DNA of 64,000 nucleotides from Planococcus sp. SK3692 (GTDB lineage Bacteria; Bacillota; Bacilli; Bacillales_A; Planococcaceae), in NCBI RefSeq assembly GCF_028890485.2, contig NZ_JARCHV010000001.1:62001-126000 (forward strand). The letters are read 5' to 3'. The position numbers and the translations under genes are program-made. Positions 42,707 through 51,818 of the stretch are shown one piece after another. The notes under the pieces were generated by a model. It saw only the letters and a list, made by a program, of their open reading frames with translations. It searched no databases and was not told where the DNA came from. Positions within the stretch are counted from its first letter, which is position 1, and each line of letters starts with the position of its first letter.

Positions 42707-43244
42707 TTGAAACATGCACTTGTCATCGGCGGAACCGGCATGCTCGCCCAAGCGACGCTAGAGTTATCGAGAAATGGCTACCGCGTTTCAGTAATTGGAC
42801 GCAGCGAGCAGAAAATGCAGCAACTGCTCGATCAAAACCGCAATCAATTAATGCCTGTCTTCGTCGACTACTCAAATACGAAAGCATTCGCTGCTGAACT
42901 TATTAAGATTCAGCAACAGGGCACAATTCAGTTGATCATTGCCTGGATCCATGCATCTGGGAGTGATGTAATCCCTTGCTTAAGCGAGCTCCTCCCCGCT
43001 TCCATCCCTTGCAAACTAGTCCATGTTATTGGGAGCAGTTCAAAGCGAAGTGATATCCAAGCCAACCATAATATCCCCCTGCCATATAAGCTATCACCAA
43101 GTGCAGCTCGGGTTCAAAATCGAAAAGGGCGTATCCCGCTGGTTGACACATGAGGAAATCTCAACAGGTGTGATAAATGCCGTGCGAGGCAACAAAAGCT
43201 ATCAAGTGATCGGAACGCTAAGTCCCTGGGAACAGCGTCCATAA
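42707..43244 (+). pseudogene. Short-chain dehydrogenase, frameshifted
   Basis: Rossmann-fold SDR of about 180 residues, starting at TTG 42707 (AAGGAGTG eight bases before): KHALVIGGTGMLAQATLELSRNGYRVSVIGR. The reading is intact to HVIGSSSKRSDIQANHN at about 43070. The true continuation CHISYHQVQLGFKIEKGVSRWLTH is in the +1 frame and ends at 43244. The switch falls in the CCCCC run near 43075-43080. This is either a real one-base indel or a sequencing slip in the homopolymer. Confidence 0.75.
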
Positions 43245-43501
43245 AGCTGCATACACTCTGCAAAAATTTTAGTTTCCATCTTGCTTAAAATGATACGGCA
43301 AACTTGGTTGCAAGACTTTCATCCATATGTCTGATTTTATGAATGAGCAAGCAAAAAAGCTGCTCTTCAAAACTCATCACGAAGACAGCTAGTTTATGTG
43401 TGGCCTTTTCAAAATGAATCTGTCGACTAGCGAATAAGGCTAGAAAACCTAAATCCGGCAGCTTCTAATCCTTCATTTAGAAACGGCTTCCCAATATCTA
43501 A

Positions 43502-43786
43502 TCAAAACAAATCGATTGCTCTATATGGAATGAGGTCCGTAAAGAAAAGGACGAACGCAAACACAGTAACCCCTATTCCTAACCAAAAATACTTTCTCCA
43601 ACATTGTATGAGAACACCTAATACGAACACTGCAGCGGGGATGAGCCAGAGTGGAAAGATAATTTCAGGTGCTTCCGGTCCGTATTCAGAGATGAAGCCA
43701 GCTGCGAACCAATAGGATACGGGAAGTAAAAAAAGGCCAGCTACAGGAAGGTACACAAAACGCAGAAATATGATGGTTAATTTCAT
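43502..43786 (-). CDS. Small hypothetical membrane protein
   Basis: A 94-residue protein with three hydrophobic helices (about 6-30, 42-60, 68-85). AGGGGG lies before the ATG. Not recognised. Just upstream (43787-43981) I see no other feature. It marks the beginning of the AT-rich accessory stretch. Confidence 0.6.
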   Translation of the reverse strand: MKLTIIFLRFVYLPVAGLFLLPVSYWFAAGFISEYGPEAPEIIFPLWLIPAAVFVLGVLIQCWRKYFWLGIGVTVFAFVLFFTDLIPYRAIDLF

Positions 43787-43984
43787 AAAGAAACCCCCTC
43801 TTCATCAAACTGAATACGAAGCATAAATAACTTTATTAACGAGATGTATGCTAATTTAAGCAATCGATAAACGCTTATTAATTTGGGTAATTATACCATA
43901 AAGTGAAATGGGACATGCTCGTGGAAGCAATTCTTTTCTTTTTATTTCGATCCCCCCTTATACTTTCAAGCTGTTCAGTCACAA

Positions 43985-44021
43985 AAAAGCAGGCATTCAT
44001 GGGTTGCCATGAATGCCTGCT
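43985..44021 (-). terminator. Terminator of the sugar dehydrogenase gene
   Basis: Thirteen-base stem AGCAGGCATTCAT/ATGAATGCCTGCT, followed on the minus strand by TTTTTT. Confidence 0.88.
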
Positions 44022-44081
44022 TCTCTACTATTGACCGTCGTAGGTTTAACCTAAGATTAGGTGCTCTTTAAGAATAATAAA

Positions 44082-45404
44082 TTATTCTGCTGCAGTAATC
44101 CGGTAAATCAGACCGCCATCTGTGCTGGCGATCAGCCCGCCATCTTCAGTGACAAGAATATCACGGAAACGTTGCGCCTCATCAGTTAACAATCGTTCTT
44201 CTCCAACAACGATGTCATCTTCAATAACGACACGTACAATATAATTCGGTGCTAAACCACCGATGAACAAGTTGTTTTCCCATTCAGGAATTGCGTCGTT
44301 GTCATAGAAGGCCATACCACTCGGTGCACTTGTTGGATCCCAATAATATCTCGGTTCAACAAAACCTTGCGCTTCGTGCTCTGAAATTCCATCATTGACC
44401 AATTCACCTGTGTACTCGATACCATAAGAAACAATTGGCCATCCATAGTTATTTGCCGGTTCAATAATATTCAGTTCGTCGCCAGCTTGCGGGCCGAATT
44501 CCACAATCCACAAGTCTCCTGTTTCAGGATTGTAGTCGATGCCTTGAATATTACGGTGACCGTAGCTGTAAATCCCATCCAATGCGTCTTCATCTTCAAT
44601 AAATGGATTCGAATCTACTGGTTCCCCGTCTTGTGTAATATGAATGACTTTACCTAAGTAAGCATCCAAGTCTTGCGCACGCTCACGAATTGGATCATCT
44701 GAACGCTCACCAGTTGTTAAGAATAGGTTGCCTTCCTCATCAAAAATGATGCGGCCGCCATAGTGCAAGTCACCGTCATAAGCTGGTGTCGCTTGGAAGA
44801 TGACTTCAAAATCTTCTAGTGAAGCTTCATCTTCTGACAAAACGCCTTTACCGACAGCAGTGACCGTACCGTCTTCAAAGTCTTGTGAAAACGTCATGAA
44901 TACTAATCTAGATTCGTCAAAATCCGGTGCAACGGCTACATCAAGCAACCCGCCTTGCCCTGAGTTATTGACTTCTGGTGTCCCTTCGATCGGATCTGAA
45001 ACAGTGCCGTCTTCAAGGGTGACAATAAGAAGTTCTGCTTCATCTCTTTGCGTCACTAGAATGCGGTTTGGTTCGAACTCCTCCATTCCCCATGACACGC
45101 CAAGACCTTCAACGACAACTTCCTCATTCAGTTCTGTTTCTGTCTCTACCGCAGGTGCTCGAGTTTGTTCCGGAAAGGCTGGTTCAAACTCAGTCACTTT
45201 CGGTTCAGTTTCTGCACTTTCATTTGTGCCCTCGCCTGCACCTTCTTCTGTTGTTGCGCCCTCATCGGCACTTTCTTCTGTTGCAGCATCCGAGTCATTC
45301 GTTGACTCTTCGTTTGAAGCGTCATCGTTGCCACATGCTGCTAAAGCCAATACAGAACTTAACACTGTAAGGGACATTAACCTTGACCATGATAATTTTG
45401 TCAT
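44082..45404 (-). CDS. PQQ-type glucose/sorbosone dehydrogenase-like lipoprotein
   Basis: A 440-residue secreted lipoprotein: signal peptide with lipobox LAAC (Cys24), a long acidic Glu/Thr/Ala linker (25-75), then a six-bladed beta-propeller of the GSDH/YliI family. Landmarks are GQGGLLDVAVAPDF, LFLTTGERSDDP, YSYGHRNIQGIDYNPETGDLWIVEFGPQAGDELNII and SGMAFYDNDAIPEWENNLFIGGL. It probably oxidises aldose sugars outside the cell. GGGGAGG precedes the ATG. Its high acidity is typical of salt-tolerant secreted proteins. Confidence 0.85.
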   Translation of the reverse strand: MTKLSWSRLMSLTVLSSVLALAACGNDDASNEESTNDSDAATEESADEGATTEEGAGEGTNESAETEPKVTEFEPAFPEQTRAPAVETETELNEEVVVEGLGVSWGMEEFEPNRILVTQRDEAELLIVTLEDGTVSDPIEGTPEVNNSGQGGLLDVAVAPDFDESRLVFMTFSQDFEDGTVTAVGKGVLSEDEASLEDFEVIFQATPAYDGDLHYGGRIIFDEEGNLFLTTGERSDDPIRERAQDLDAYLGKVIHITQDGEPVDSNPFIEDEDALDGIYSYGHRNIQGIDYNPETGDLWIVEFGPQAGDELNIIEPANNYGWPIVSYGIEYTGELVNDGISEHEAQGFVEPRYYWDPTSAPSGMAFYDNDAIPEWENNLFIGGLAPNYIVRVVIEDDIVVGEERLLTDEAQRFRDILVTEDGGLIASTDGGLIYRITAAE

Positions 45405-45732
45405 AATTTTTCCTCCCCATTTCTAGAATATTCAACTGAATATATATCAAATTTCGGTTTCCCGAAATTTAACATCTAAAATGGTTAAGACTTTTATATC
45501 ATAATGAAACATATGAAACACATTTGTAAATAACGTTATCATAATTTTAGGGTAATAGAAAATAATTTGACTTTTTACATGATAAAAGGAAAATATAAGA
45601 AATTTGTTTTAGAGAGTTTGCTTTAAGATTCGAATTGACAGATATACGTTCGACAATGTGAAATCCATTTCAACAACTAAACTATGGAAAAACGAATTCG
45701 TCTCCATATAACTGATCGCAAATATACCTTTT
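45405..45732. other. AT-rich intergenic stretch
   Basis: About 330 bp of AT-rich DNA upstream of the dehydrogenase gene. It must contain that gene's promoter, but I could not choose one. No frame with a ribosome site seen. Confidence 0.5.
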
Positions 45733-45817
45733 TAAGAAAAGCAAAGAGAGAGAAGACGTACCTGCCTCTCTTCTTCCTTCTGTTTTTGTAGCTTCCGATA
45801 CATCAATATGTAAACTA
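45733..45817. repeat. Accessory-region repeat, copy 1
   Basis: Hairpin region with AAGAGAG/CTCTCTT arms (45743-45775), then the core CTTCCGATA...AATATGTAAACTA at 45792-45817. Between a minus-strand and a plus-strand gene, so not merely a terminator of a minus gene. Confidence 0.6.
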
Positions 45818-45980
45818 CCTCTCTCCTATATTTTTCACGTTAACATCTAAATATACTTGATAAACTGACGTTCTTTCAAATTGGTTAATTATGTTAAAAT
45901 TTAAATGGATATTATTTCATTAATTCCTAAATGCTATGAAGGTGATCAAAGTCGCAAATCATTCAAACTGGAGGGACGAA

Positions 45981-46757
45981 ATGGCTCACATCAAGATAAA
46001 TAATGTGGTGTTGCATTATGAAGTTAAAGGTTCTGGAGAAGCGATTCTTTTCACACATGGTGCTTCATGGGATCATCGACAGTGGCAACCACAAGTTGAG
46101 GAACTATCTAAACATTATATGACCATTTCATGGGATGTACGTGGGCATGGAAAGTCTTCTTTGCCAAAAGGAAAAGTAGACTCCGAAGACTTCACAAAAG
46201 ACCTAGTTGGTTTACTTGATCACTTAGGAGTAAAACAAGCACATCTCTGCGGATTATCTATGGGCGGCCATATTTCTCTTCAAACTGCTATCCGGCATCC
46301 GGAACGGGTGAAATCACTTGTCTTAATCGGTACACCTTTTACAAATTCATACAATTGGGTTGAAAAAATGCTCGTTCCAATCAACAGATGGTCAAGCATG
46401 TTTATACCTATGCCTGTCATGGCTAGTATTCAAGCAAGAACCCTTTCTAAATTTAATCCTGGCAACAAGCAGTACATTAAAGAAACCGTTAGCTCCATCC
46501 CTTTAAAAAATTGGATACGAATATGGAACTCAGTTTCACAAATGGAAAGCGGCAAAGAGTTAAGCAAAATTAATTGTCCCACCCTAATTCTTCAAGGCGA
46601 CCATGACAGTATGACGGAAAGGCAGCAAAAAGAGATGGCCGCTCGTATTGCTCAGTCGAAAATGATTTATATTAAGGATGCCCATCACGCTACAAATTTG
46701 GACAACCCCAAACAAGTAAACCAGGAGATTATAGAACACTTATTACTATTCAAATGA
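45981..46757 (+). CDS. Alpha/beta hydrolase
   Basis: A 258-residue hydrolase: LFTHGASWDHRQWQPQ oxyanion segment, CGLSMGGHISLQTA nucleophile near residue 98, LILQGDHDSMTE acid and DAHHATNLDNP histidine. This is the typical 3-oxoadipate enol-lactonase/bromoperoxidase-like subfamily, substrate unknown. ATG at 45981 has GGAGGGACG just before it; the in-frame start 45 bp upstream has none. Confidence 0.85.
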   Translation: MAHIKINNVVLHYEVKGSGEAILFTHGASWDHRQWQPQVEELSKHYMTISWDVRGHGKSSLPKGKVDSEDFTKDLVGLLDHLGVKQAHLCGLSMGGHISLQTAIRHPERVKSLVLIGTPFTNSYNWVEKMLVPINRWSSMFIPMPVMASIQARTLSKFNPGNKQYIKETVSSIPLKNWIRIWNSVSQMESGKELSKINCPTLILQGDHDSMTERQQKEMAARIAQSKMIYIKDAHHATNLDNPKQVNQEIIEHLLLFK

Positions 46758-46849
46758 CAGGACTTGTAAATGTGAAAACCTGAGGCTACAGAGGTGGAAA
46801 TTGGAAAGGCACATTCGACAACTCTTTCATTTACCACATATTGAGTAAT

Positions 46850-47683
46850 TTAAAGCGTTTTTCTAACGAAATTATTAAACTCAGTTTCTTCTTCTGAAAA
46901 CGGGTTATGATTACTTTTTTCGAATACTGTAAATTTGGCCGAGGGAATTAATTTGGCGATCTCCTCCCCAAACTTTAAAGGACATTGGGCATCGTACTTC
47001 CCTGAATAAATATAACTCGGTATGTGAATTTCTTTTAATTGATCTCGAATATCATAATTAGGAGATTCGTAATTGATAAAATAGTCTAGACGTGAACCGA
47101 CAGTTTTTCCGCTGTTCGGTTTTTTCATCGATTCTTTTAACTTCTCTTCTGAGTGGAAAGACATTAAAGCCCATTCATAACTTGCTTTCTGCCGCACTTC
47201 AAGAGGTGTTTCGGGATCATTCAGTAAAGCCATAATTTCAAAAACCCTCTGGTAATGTGGATTCTCGCTACAATAAATACTGCTTTTATCCTTTCCATAT
47301 TCCTTACTTGCTGCAGCTCCCCCAGCAACTATTTTGGTAAGAGCTGCTGGATGATTGATCGCATATTTCAAAGCGAGCATCCCCCCTGTAGAATGACCAG
47401 CAAAAGACCACTCTTCATAATGCAGAGCCTTCCGGATTGCTTCTAGGTCTATTAATGTTTCTTCCATGCTATACGCTTCGATTTTATTTGCTTTAACAGA
47501 CTTGCCAGCTCCGCGAAGATTAATCAGGTAGACACGGTAATAATTTGTAAAAGGCTCTGCCATTAGATTTCCTTTTTGATTGAATTCACTGTATAGATGC
47601 GTGATAGCCAACGGTTCGCCTTCTCCTTTTTCAAAGACCTCAAAACTTCCTCTCTCTGTATTAATGAATCTTTCATTCCACAT
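46850..47683 (-). CDS. Alpha/beta hydrolase (proline-iminopeptidase-like)
   Basis: A 277-residue hydrolase with the nucleophile elbow AGHSTGGMLALKYA near residue 95, INLRGAGKSVKANK resembling the DxRGxGxS motif of proline iminopeptidases, and SNHNPFSEE for the histidine. The segment normally HGGPG is replaced by THLYSEFNQ, so peptidase activity is doubtful. Substrate unknown. AT-rich. Confidence 0.8.
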   Translation of the reverse strand: MWNERFINTERGSFEVFEKGEGEPLAITHLYSEFNQKGNLMAEPFTNYYRVYLINLRGAGKSVKANKIEAYSMEETLIDLEAIRKALHYEEWSFAGHSTGGMLALKYAINHPAALTKIVAGGAAASKEYGKDKSSIYCSENPHYQRVFEIMALLNDPETPLEVRQKASYEWALMSFHSEEKLKESMKKPNSGKTVGSRLDYFINYESPNYDIRDQLKEIHIPSYIYSGKYDAQCPLKFGEEIAKLIPSAKFTVFEKSNHNPFSEEETEFNNFVRKTL

Positions 47684-47890
47684 GTGCTTTCACGCCCTTT
47701 TTCAAATTTCTTCTGAATCAGATTATACATTATATGTAAATTAGAGGATATGTAGATAGATGAATAAAAAAGAAAGTTCGCGTTCAGTCTCTTAAGATTA
47801 AGGATCATATGTTAAATAAACTTACCAACCATAGTGGATATGTTCACATGTTTTGCTAAGAATAAGCTTACTTCTATTTCTTTTATTATT

Positions 47891-47920
47891 GTTAAAATAG
47901 TTTTATGCGATAAAATAAAT
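47891..47920. promoter_or_regulatory. Operator copy upstream of the ArsR-like regulator
   Basis: GTTAAAAT...TTTTAT-GCGATAAAATAAAT closely matches one half of the palindrome at 49767-49808 (GTTAAAATaaATTTTAACGATAAAT). It overlaps the TAAAAT that could be the regulator's own -10. Confidence 0.55.
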
Positions 47921-47947
47921 TTATACATCTTATAAGGGAGGATTCAA

Positions 47948-48508
47948 ATGTCCAGCAATTACAATATGATGAAATTAATTTTCGACCCTAAAATCGAAGC
48001 TATTCTTTATTCTGTTAAAGATAAACAAAAGACAGTTAAAGAAATTGCCACTGAACTAAATGACAAATCATCTCGACTCTATTATCCTATTCAAAAACTG
48101 CTGAAGATGGAGCTCATAAAGGTTAGTGAAGAAAAGCAAGTGGGAAATCTAATTGAAAAATATTATACTTCGCGTCATTTATTCAGCAACGATGAAGTTA
48201 TTCGTCTCGAAGGAGAACTCGCAAGTAAAAATTTCGAATTTTTTCTCTCACATATTTTGCTCTCGGTTAACAAAGGACTCAGTTTGCTGGAATCTGACTT
48301 AGCCGAGGCAAAAGACAGAACAATACGAGAAGAGTCACGAGCAATCTATAGTGAGATGACTGCTTCCCTAACAAATGAAGAATGGATCAAGGTAAATGAA
48401 GAAATTCAAAAGTTGATTAGTAGCCGGAGCGAGCAAGATAAAACCGATACAAAAGAATATACCTTCTCTATCCTCACGTATGAAGATGATACAAAAGCCA
48501 CTAATTAA
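47948..48508 (+). CDS. ArsR-like helix-turn-helix regulator
   Basis: A 186-residue regulator with a winged-helix N-terminus: KTVKEIATELNDKSSRLYYPIQKLLKMELIKVSEE (about 28-62). The C-terminal half is helical and may be a ligand-binding/dimerisation part. AAGGGAGG is seven bases before the ATG. It faces an MFS exporter across a shared terminator. Matching operator sequences upstream of both genes make this the likely repressor of that exporter. Confidence 0.8.
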   Translation: MSSNYNMMKLIFDPKIEAILYSVKDKQKTVKEIATELNDKSSRLYYPIQKLLKMELIKVSEEKQVGNLIEKYYTSRHLFSNDEVIRLEGELASKNFEFFLSHILLSVNKGLSLLESDLAEAKDRTIREESRAIYSEMTASLTNEEWIKVNEEIQKLISSRSEQDKTDTKEYTFSILTYEDDTKATN

Positions 48509-48524
48509 TAACTTAGTGGCTTTT
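48493..48524. terminator. Bidirectional terminator
   Basis: AAAAGCCACTA/TAGTGGCTTTT stem with a ten-base AT loop between convergent genes. The left arm overlaps the last codons of the regulator. Confidence 0.88.
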
Positions 48525-48531
48525 GACTTTT

Positions 48532-49752
48532 TCAGACTTGTTCTTGAAGTTTAATGTCTTCAATTTTTGGCAAAGTTCTGATGTTTTTGTTCAACAAGAA
48601 ATAGAAGACGATGGCTATTAGTCCAAGAGAACTGATTAGCATCATATAGTTGACGCCAATTACTGGTGACAACATCCCTCCAAGCAGGGCACCTAGAGGC
48701 ATAGCTGACACTATGACACTGTCAATGATAGAAGAAACCCTTGCCAGTAAATTTTCATCTATAGATGTCTGCAAAAATGTAATCAAGAGAATCCTCATCA
48801 TTCCAAACGGCACAAATGCCAAACCAAGAAAAACGGTTGAAGTCCAATTGCTGCTGGTAAAAATAGAAGAAGCCCATAGCAGAAAAGAGAGTAATGGCAA
48901 CATTATCATTAAGAAGCCTAATGGGAACTTCATTACTTTTACAACCATTAATGAGCCAGCTAAGTTGCCCAAGCTTATTGCCAGTATGTATATGCCATAT
49001 TGTTCAGCTCCTCCTCTTTCATTGGCATAGACTGGAAGGATAGCCTCTGCCATGCCGAAAGAAAAGTTGGCAATCAAAAAAGGCAGACAGATAAAAACGA
49101 TTTTCGATGTAAAAAAGTAAATAAATCCGACCTTTAAGCTTTTCTTATACTCGGTCCAATCGCTTGTTTTTCGTTTCATCACTACATTTGTCTGCTTTAC
49201 TTTTAGCATACTGAAAAATAAAGCTGCCACCAGGAAGGTCAAAGCATTAAATAGATAAATATTTTGAACGCCGATAGTTAAGATAAATCCGGCAAAAACA
49301 GCTTTCATAGAAAGATCCACCAGCTGCTGAGAACTGCTAATCAGCGAATTGAATTTCCCCCTTTCTTCTTTTTCAACTATTTTGGGCACAACAGCAATTT
49401 CAGCTGTTCCCTGGAAATTTTCTAGGAACGAAATAAAAAACATGACAGCCAGTACAAGAAAGACGGATTCATACCCCACCCAAATTCCAAATGGTATAGA
49501 AAGCATCAATAGAAATTGGAAAAATTGAGCGTAAATTAATACTTTTCTTTTGTTCATCTCTTCGATTAGTGGCCCCAGTAGAAAATTAAAGCATTTCGGA
49601 AGCATCACAATTGCTGCAGCTACTCCTGTATAAAAAGCATTTTTAGTCAAATCAAACACATACCAGATTACAGCGATTTCATACAAGCTGTCACCAGATG
49701 CGGAAATTAACCTTCCCAGAAAAAGATTCCGGATATTTTTGTTCCCTAACAT
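48532..49752 (-). CDS. MFS efflux transporter
   Basis: A 406-residue 12-helix exporter of the EntS/DHA3 type: NLFLGRLISASGDSLYEIAVIWYVFDLTKNAFYTG at the N-terminus and LGPLIEEMNKRKVLIYAQF in the helix 2-3 loop. GGGAGTGAG precedes the ATG. Its promoter is covered by a long palindrome. Paired with the convergent ArsR-like regulator. Confidence 0.87.
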   Translation of the reverse strand: MLGNKNIRNLFLGRLISASGDSLYEIAVIWYVFDLTKNAFYTGVAAAIVMLPKCFNFLLGPLIEEMNKRKVLIYAQFFQFLLMLSIPFGIWVGYESVFLVLAVMFFISFLENFQGTAEIAVVPKIVEKEERGKFNSLISSSQQLVDLSMKAVFAGFILTIGVQNIYLFNALTFLVAALFFSMLKVKQTNVVMKRKTSDWTEYKKSLKVGFIYFFTSKIVFICLPFLIANFSFGMAEAILPVYANERGGAEQYGIYILAISLGNLAGSLMVVKVMKFPLGFLMIMLPLLSFLLWASSIFTSSNWTSTVFLGLAFVPFGMMRILLITFLQTSIDENLLARVSSIIDSVIVSAMPLGALLGGMLSPVIGVNYMMLISSLGLIAIVFYFLLNKNIRTLPKIEDIKLQEQV

Positions 49753-49766
49753 AAACTCACTCCCTA

Positions 49767-49808
49767 ATATTATTTATCGTTAAAATAAATTTTAACGATA
49801 AATAATAT
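49767..49808. promoter_or_regulatory. Perfect 20-bp-arm palindromic operator at the MFS promoter
   Basis: Left arm 49767-49786 and right arm 49789-49808 are exact complements, separated by AA; the core is TATCGTTAAAAT/ATTTTAACGATA. It covers the -10 and spacer of the exporter promoter and may also form an RNA hairpin just before the ribosome site. Confidence 0.8.
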
Positions 49809-49816
49809 TTTGTCAA
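49789..49816 (-). promoter_or_regulatory. Promoter of the MFS exporter
   Basis: Minus strand TTGACA (49816-49811), 16-bp spacer, TAAAAT (49794-49789), inside or abutting the palindrome. Confidence 0.75.
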
Positions 49817-49884
49817 CGGCTGAATTTAGAGAATTTTTATTTACAGTGAATTAGAAACCCTTCTTAAACTACACTTATCCATAA

Positions 49885-49945
49885 AAAAAGAAGAAACTCA
49901 TGCTAGAGTTTCTTCGCTTCCGATAATCCGGCAGTATGTAAACCA
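49885..49945. repeat. Accessory-region repeat, copy 2
   Basis: Hairpin GAAGAAACTC/GAGTTTCTTC (49890-49915) and core CTTCCGATAA...AGTATGTAAACCA (49917-49945). On the minus strand the hairpin is followed by TTTTTTT, so this copy also works as the terminator of the VOC gene. Confidence 0.75.
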
Positions 49946-49970
49946 TTCCTTTTAAGACTTTAGCCGATTT

Positions 49971-50432
49971 CTATTGTTTATCTTGCAGCTGTTCCCATTC
50001 ACTTAAATACATTCTCTCTTCGATTTTTTGGGGATTTTCTAGCTTGCAGATGAATTCTAAGCTATTTCCATCTGGATCATTGAAATGGATCTTGGCATGT
50101 GCAAAATCTCTATTCGGCATGACAAAAGGTTCTGTTGGTTCAAATCCAAATGCCTTTCTTGGTTCATATCCCCTATTCTTTAACCATTCTACAGACTTTT
50201 TCAATCCTTCGATTGATACTTCAAAAGCAATATGCCTGATAGATGGATGGTATTCTACTTCTACTTTTTCAGTATTCCAAAGACCTAACCAACTTTTTTC
50301 TTTTTCAATCCAGAGAAAAGCTAATTTGTCTTCAACTTGATGATCGAACTCTAACCCTAAGCCTTTGTAGAATTCAACTGAGCGTTTTAAGTTACTGACT
50401 GGCAAGTGGGCTTCATAAAGACCTTTAATCAA
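49971..50432 (-). CDS. VOC/glyoxalase-family protein
   Basis: A 153-residue protein with two beta-alpha-beta3 VOC modules: GLYEAHLPVSNLKRSVEFYKGLGLEF, HIAFEVSIEGLKKSVEWL and HFNDPDGNSLEFICK. Metal ligands His (EAHL), His (RHIAFE) and Glu (LEFI) are present. Fosfomycin-thiolase or dioxygenase-type relatives exist; the substrate is unknown. The TTG start at 50432 follows GGGAGG by eight bases. Single-gene unit bordered by repeat copies 2 and 3. Confidence 0.82.
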   Translation of the reverse strand: MIKGLYEAHLPVSNLKRSVEFYKGLGLEFDHQVEDKLAFLWIEKEKSWLGLWNTEKVEVEYHPSIRHIAFEVSIEGLKKSVEWLKNRGYEPRKAFGFEPTEPFVMPNRDFAHAKIHFNDPDGNSLEFICKLENPQKIEERMYLSEWEQLQDKQ

Positions 50433-50590
50433 AATAAATTCCTCCCTTTCTTCTCCTTTCACTTTACCCGACTTGTTTATTCCACTCTATACAACTTTCG
50501 ATTGAACAGTAGTTAGTTCTTTTTTTATGATTCGGAACGTACAAAGTCATCTATTCTTTTTAAAATAAGCGCAAAAGGCTACTTTTCAAA

Positions 50591-50656
50591 AAAAAAAAAG
50601 AAGAAGCGTATTCTTCGGCTTCTTCGCTTTTGATAAAAGTGGGACTATATAAACTA
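50591..50656. repeat. Accessory-region repeat, copy 3
   Basis: Hairpin GAAGAAGC/GCTTCTTC (50600-50625) with a long A-run on its left (T-run on the minus strand) and core CTTTTGATAA...CTATATAAACTA (50627-50656). Sits after the phosphotransferase gene. Confidence 0.65.
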
Positions 50657-50704
50657 AAATGTAAATCTAGAAACATAATTTTCTTTTCAAAAATTTAATT
50701 GTCG

Positions 50705-51634
50705 CTAAAATCGCTCTCCTTCATAATTATTTTTATACCATTTTGGTTTCATTCTATCGAAGGAGTCATGATCGTCCAGAAAAGTATCTATTCTCCCAAG
50801 CATATTATTCAGGTCTTTTGGAAATGAGTTTAAGGTCCAAACAACCGTTGAAAAAACACACATAGCCATATAAAGAGCGTATAGGGTCCAAAAATCTTCG
50901 TCAGGATCTATATTGTCAAAATACCCTCTTATTTGTCCTATTGAGAAAGGAATGCTTATATTCCGACTGAAAATACCTATTTTTAGAAATTCGTGAATAG
51001 GATCTCCCCAATCATATCTATCAAAGTCTATAACTCCAGCAAAAACTCTATCTTTCACAATAAGATTTCCGAGATGAAAATCATCGTGCTGAAAAAGATT
51101 TGGACGCTCCTTCATAAGATAGCTATTATCATTAATAAATCGAATTATTTTCTCATCATTTTTAATTTTAATACCTGAAGATAAGTAAGCCTCTACATAC
51201 TTCTCATGCTTTTCAAGCTTTCTGGAATACCAAGAGGGAATATAATCTGGAGCTTTATAGTGATGCATTTTTTTTAGTTCTTTTCCTGCCTCACAACCAA
51301 GGTTGTACTGCTCTTGATCGGTATAGCTTGAGACTTCATCTCCTGCGTCGTTACCTTCAATATAGGAAGTAACCATATATCCCTTTTCTTCTATTTCACC
51401 AATAGCTATTGGCTTGCAGCAATTGACTTTACGGTCTTGCATTCTTTTCAAAATTGAGTACTCAATTTTCTTTGATTCAAGTTGTTCCAAGGCAAATAGT
51501 CGAAGAAAGAGCTTATCATTGCCGTTTGACATGTAAACTAAGAATTTTTGATCTGTTGAAAACCCTTTATTAATTTGAGAAATTTTTCGATAGTTTTTGA
51601 TACACGGGATTTTTTTAGCCAAGCTTTCAATCAT
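50705..51634 (-). CDS. Aminoglycoside/macrolide-phosphotransferase-like kinase
   Basis: A 309-residue APH-fold kinase: KFLVYMSNGNDKLFLRLF (nucleotide lysine region), FQHDDFHLGNLIVKD (catalytic HxDxxxxN) and GVIDFDRYDWGDP (metal motif). Antibiotic resistance is possible but unproven. ATG at 51634 with AAAGGAGG upstream. Clearly AT-rich, single-gene unit between repeat copies 3 and 4. Confidence 0.85.
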   Translation of the reverse strand: MIESLAKKIPCIKNYRKISQINKGFSTDQKFLVYMSNGNDKLFLRLFALEQLESKKIEYSILKRMQDRKVNCCKPIAIGEIEEKGYMVTSYIEGNDAGDEVSSYTDQEQYNLGCEAGKELKKMHHYKAPDYIPSWYSRKLEKHEKYVEAYLSSGIKIKNDEKIIRFINDNSYLMKERPNLFQHDDFHLGNLIVKDRVFAGVIDFDRYDWGDPIHEFLKIGIFSRNISIPFSIGQIRGYFDNIDPDEDFWTLYALYMAMCVFSTVVWTLNSFPKDLNNMLGRIDTFLDDHDSFDRMKPKWYKNNYEGERF

Positions 51635-51748
51635 ACTCCAGCCTCCTTTCCAATATTTTCTATAGCACATTTTAAATACTGATTTTCCTATAACTCATCC
51701 ATAAAACGTTACACTTCTTTCAAAACATTGCTAAAGCCCAATTCATAG

Positions 51749-51801
51749 AAAAAACTCAAACTTGAGCTTATTTTCTCCATTAAAACCATATATGTAAGTC
51801 A
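51749..51801. repeat. Accessory-region repeat, copy 4 (degenerate)
   Basis: Hairpin CTCAA-AC-TTGAG (51754-51765) and a diverged core CTCCATTAA...ATATGTAAGTCA (51775-51801), after the S66 peptidase pseudogene. Confidence 0.45.
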
Positions 51802-51818
51802 GTATTTTTAACAACTAA

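Noticed and set aside
43245-43501. GAGCAAGC...GCTGCTC hairpin-like text in the gap after the SDR pseudogene
   Set aside because: Stem is imperfect and lacks a T-run; could not be tied to a gene or repeat.
47709-47742. CTTCTGAATC...TTATATGTAAATTA before the second hydrolase gene
   Set aside because: It resembles the accessory-region repeat core but the spacing is about five bases too long and no hairpin accompanies it; not counted as a copy.
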